In this document: positions 62,741 to 64,000 of the stretch, in pieces
How positions within the stretch are numbered: the first letter of the stretch is position 1
Layout: the number at the start of each line of letters is the position of its first letter
Source: Microbulbifer variabilis
Lineage (GTDB): Bacteria > Pseudomonadota > Gammaproteobacteria > Pseudomonadales > Cellvibrionaceae
DNA length: 64,000 nucleotides
Assembly: GCF_020524905.1 (NCBI RefSeq)
Contig: NZ_JAIVKI010000003.1
Location: 248,001 to 312,000, forward strand
Reading direction: 5' to 3'
Position numbers and translations under genes: made by a program
The notes under the pieces: generated by a model
Seen by the model: only the letters and a program-made list of their open reading frames with translations
The model's database searches: none
Told to the model about the DNA's origin: nothing

Positions 62741-63305
62741 TTCTGAGGTTCGGCATATTGAGTTGGTTAGTCGTGTAATTGGGACATCAAATTAACTGTT
62801 TCGACTGAAGTCTGTCTTTCAGGCCCTGAATTTACTTGTGGGTATTGATACGTCTATGCATATATTGCATCTGAAAGTTACTGGTATCAGCCTGCATGGG
62901 TTCAGCGCCAAGCTCCTTAGCAAATCTCAGATAAGGTTTCTAGGAGCTCGTCAATCCCTAGATATAAGTCAGTGCGTGAGTAAGCACATAAATCTAGGTT
63001 GTGTATAAGCCCCAAGGAGCTGATATACTAGTCACTGTATGAAAAACAACCAAAATAAAGCTCATAAGTCTATATTGATGGTGTCTGCACTGCTGAGTAT
63101 CCTTTCTTGTAGTCACATGTAATGAAGTTGCTGGATTAGTGTTTATTACCCGTTCCGTTGATGGAGGTAGCTAGGTAAATAGCGAGATTAGGGTATAAGC
63201 AGTTAGCGTTGGGTGCCGGCATCAGATTTAGTATAGTTTGCCTTCTCCAAAGATATGTTTCAGGCGAAGTATCTACTTCGGTAACCAAAGTGGCCCCCCA
63301 ACGTT
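62741..63305. other. Region between the IS remnants and the permease gene
   Basis: No full gene. A 27-codon ORF (63039-63122) encodes a lipoprotein-like signal peptide (hydrophobic SILMVSALLSILSC with a possible lipobox cysteine) that stops five codons after the hydrophobic core, so it may be the stump of a lost lipoprotein gene. Confidence 0.35.
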
Positions 63306-64000
63306 ATGACTTTTTCCCAATTCTTTGTTGCTAGCACTTTTGTTCTGGTTATCTTTACCCTGATTTTTACTCGTGTACGCCCCTCTTTGGTCTTCGCCTC
63401 AGCCGCATCTGTTTGTTTTTTGACCGGATTGGTGTCTGTTGAGTCTGTATTACAAAAAGCCGTCAATCCCGGGCTGGTTACACTGGTTGTTCTACTGCTA
63501 ATTTCAATTGGGCTGGAGAAGGCTCGCTGGCTCAGGGCGATATCTGATGGGTTGATTGGAGGGACGTTGAAATCCAGCCTACTCAGGCTTATAAGTGCGA
63601 CTGCCTTAAGTTCGGCTTTTTTGAATAACACGGCTATTGTTGCGGCCCTGGCATCTAGCGTTAAGGCCCAACGGCGGCACCCTTCAGGCAAGCTGCTGTT
63701 ACCGCTGTCCTATGCGGCCATTCTTGGGGGAACGTTAACTTTGATTGGTACCTCCACCAACTTGATTGTGAATAGCTTTGTGTTGGATAGAGGCGTGGCA
63801 TCCTTGGATTTTTTTGCTTTTCTTCCTATTGGCAGCGCTGCGGTCTTGGTTGGGCTTGTGGTATTGCTTCTATGCAATCGCCTGTTGCCTGAGGGAGCCG
63901 CTGTAGAAGAAGAGGCGGCACAGTATTTGCTGGAAGCCGAAGTTATTGCAGACTCGCCTTTGGATGGCCGTAGTGTTGAGCAAAATAACTTACGCCAGCT
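63306..64000 (+). CDS. SLC13-family anion permease, 5' part (runs off the window)
   Basis: An open frame from the ATG at 63306 to the window edge (231 codons visible) encodes several membrane segments beginning FFVASTFVLVIFTLIF. Two motifs identify the DASS/SLC13 group of sodium/anion symporters: SSAFLNNTAIVAALAS and GGTLTLIGTSTNLIVNSFV. After about 200 residues a soluble region begins (LEAEVIADSPLDGRSV), as in members carrying central TrkA-C domains. Such permeases in marine bacteria are often sulfate or dicarboxylate transporters. If sulfate is the substrate it would feed PAPS for the sulfotransferases to the left, but this is only an inference. The 3' end is outside the window. Confidence 0.82.
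   Translation, partial: MTFSQFFVASTFVLVIFTLIFTRVRPSLVFASAASVCFLTGLVSVESVLQKAVNPGLVTLVVLLLISIGLEKARWLRAISDGLIGGTLKSSLLRLISATALSSAFLNNTAIVAALASSVKAQRRHPSGKLLLPLSYAAILGGTLTLIGTSTNLIVNSFVLDRGVASLDFFAFLPIGSAAVLVGLVVLLLCNRLLPEGAAVEEEAAQYLLEAEVIADSPLDGRSVEQNNLRQ

Overview
The window looks like chromosomal DNA of a gammaproteobacterium, probably a marine one. The basis is the group 2 (Kps/Ctr/Bex) capsule export genes, the gammaproteobacterial style of the rml, galU and wecBC enzymes, and an SLC13-type anion permease at the right edge. There is no rRNA, tRNA or housekeeping marker, so no genus can be named. Apart from the ends, the window is one large surface-polysaccharide region, all on the + strand.

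Layout. Positions 1-3274 hold a periplasmic solute-binding protein gene (771-1535) with its own terminator, a possible phage holin fragment, and decayed DNA. Locus A (3275-26901) starts with an ABC exporter kpsM-T-E-D, then a complete dTDP-rhamnose set (rmlA-C-D-B). After these come two glycosyltransferases, a sulfotransferase, an uncharacterised protein, a three-gene cassette (DRE-TIM aldolase fusion, HAD phosphatase, KdsB-like CMP transferase) that looks like an unusual route to a CMP-ulosonic acid, a left-handed beta-helix acyltransferase, galU, galE, a second sulfotransferase and a tandem-domain GT2. Positions 26902-27858 carry an eroded IS3-type transposase and a hexamer repeat.

Locus B (27859-60392) repeats the same plan with diverged copies: a second intact kpsM-T-E-D and rmlA. 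In this copy rmlC and rmlB are broken and fused by a deletion that removed rmlD. It continues with wecB-wecC (UDP-ManNAcA), two very large two-headed glycosyltransferases, a heparinase II/III-fold protein, two more sulfotransferases, an asparagine-synthetase-like amidotransferase, a methyltransferase, a 1203-residue methyltransferase-like/coiled-coil protein with eight 45-residue repeats, a third large glycosyltransferase and an AlgX/AlgJ-like acetyltransferase. It ends, like locus A, with a tandem GT2. Positions 60503-62736 hold two dead insertion sequences (IS30 and IS5 families) whose ends can still be read, and the window closes inside an SLC13 permease gene.

How it fits together (inference). 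The genes predict one or two ABC-exported, acidic, rhamnose-containing polysaccharides with N-acetylmannosaminuronic acid and possibly an ulosonic acid. They would be modified in the cytoplasm before export by sulfation (four sulfotransferases), O-acylation, amidation and perhaps uronate epimerisation or cleavage. The coiled-coil protein resembles in architecture the WbdD-type chain terminator and molecular ruler of ABC-exported O antigens, and is a good candidate for setting chain length. The two most novel features are this putative ruler and the aldolase-HAD-KdsB cassette.
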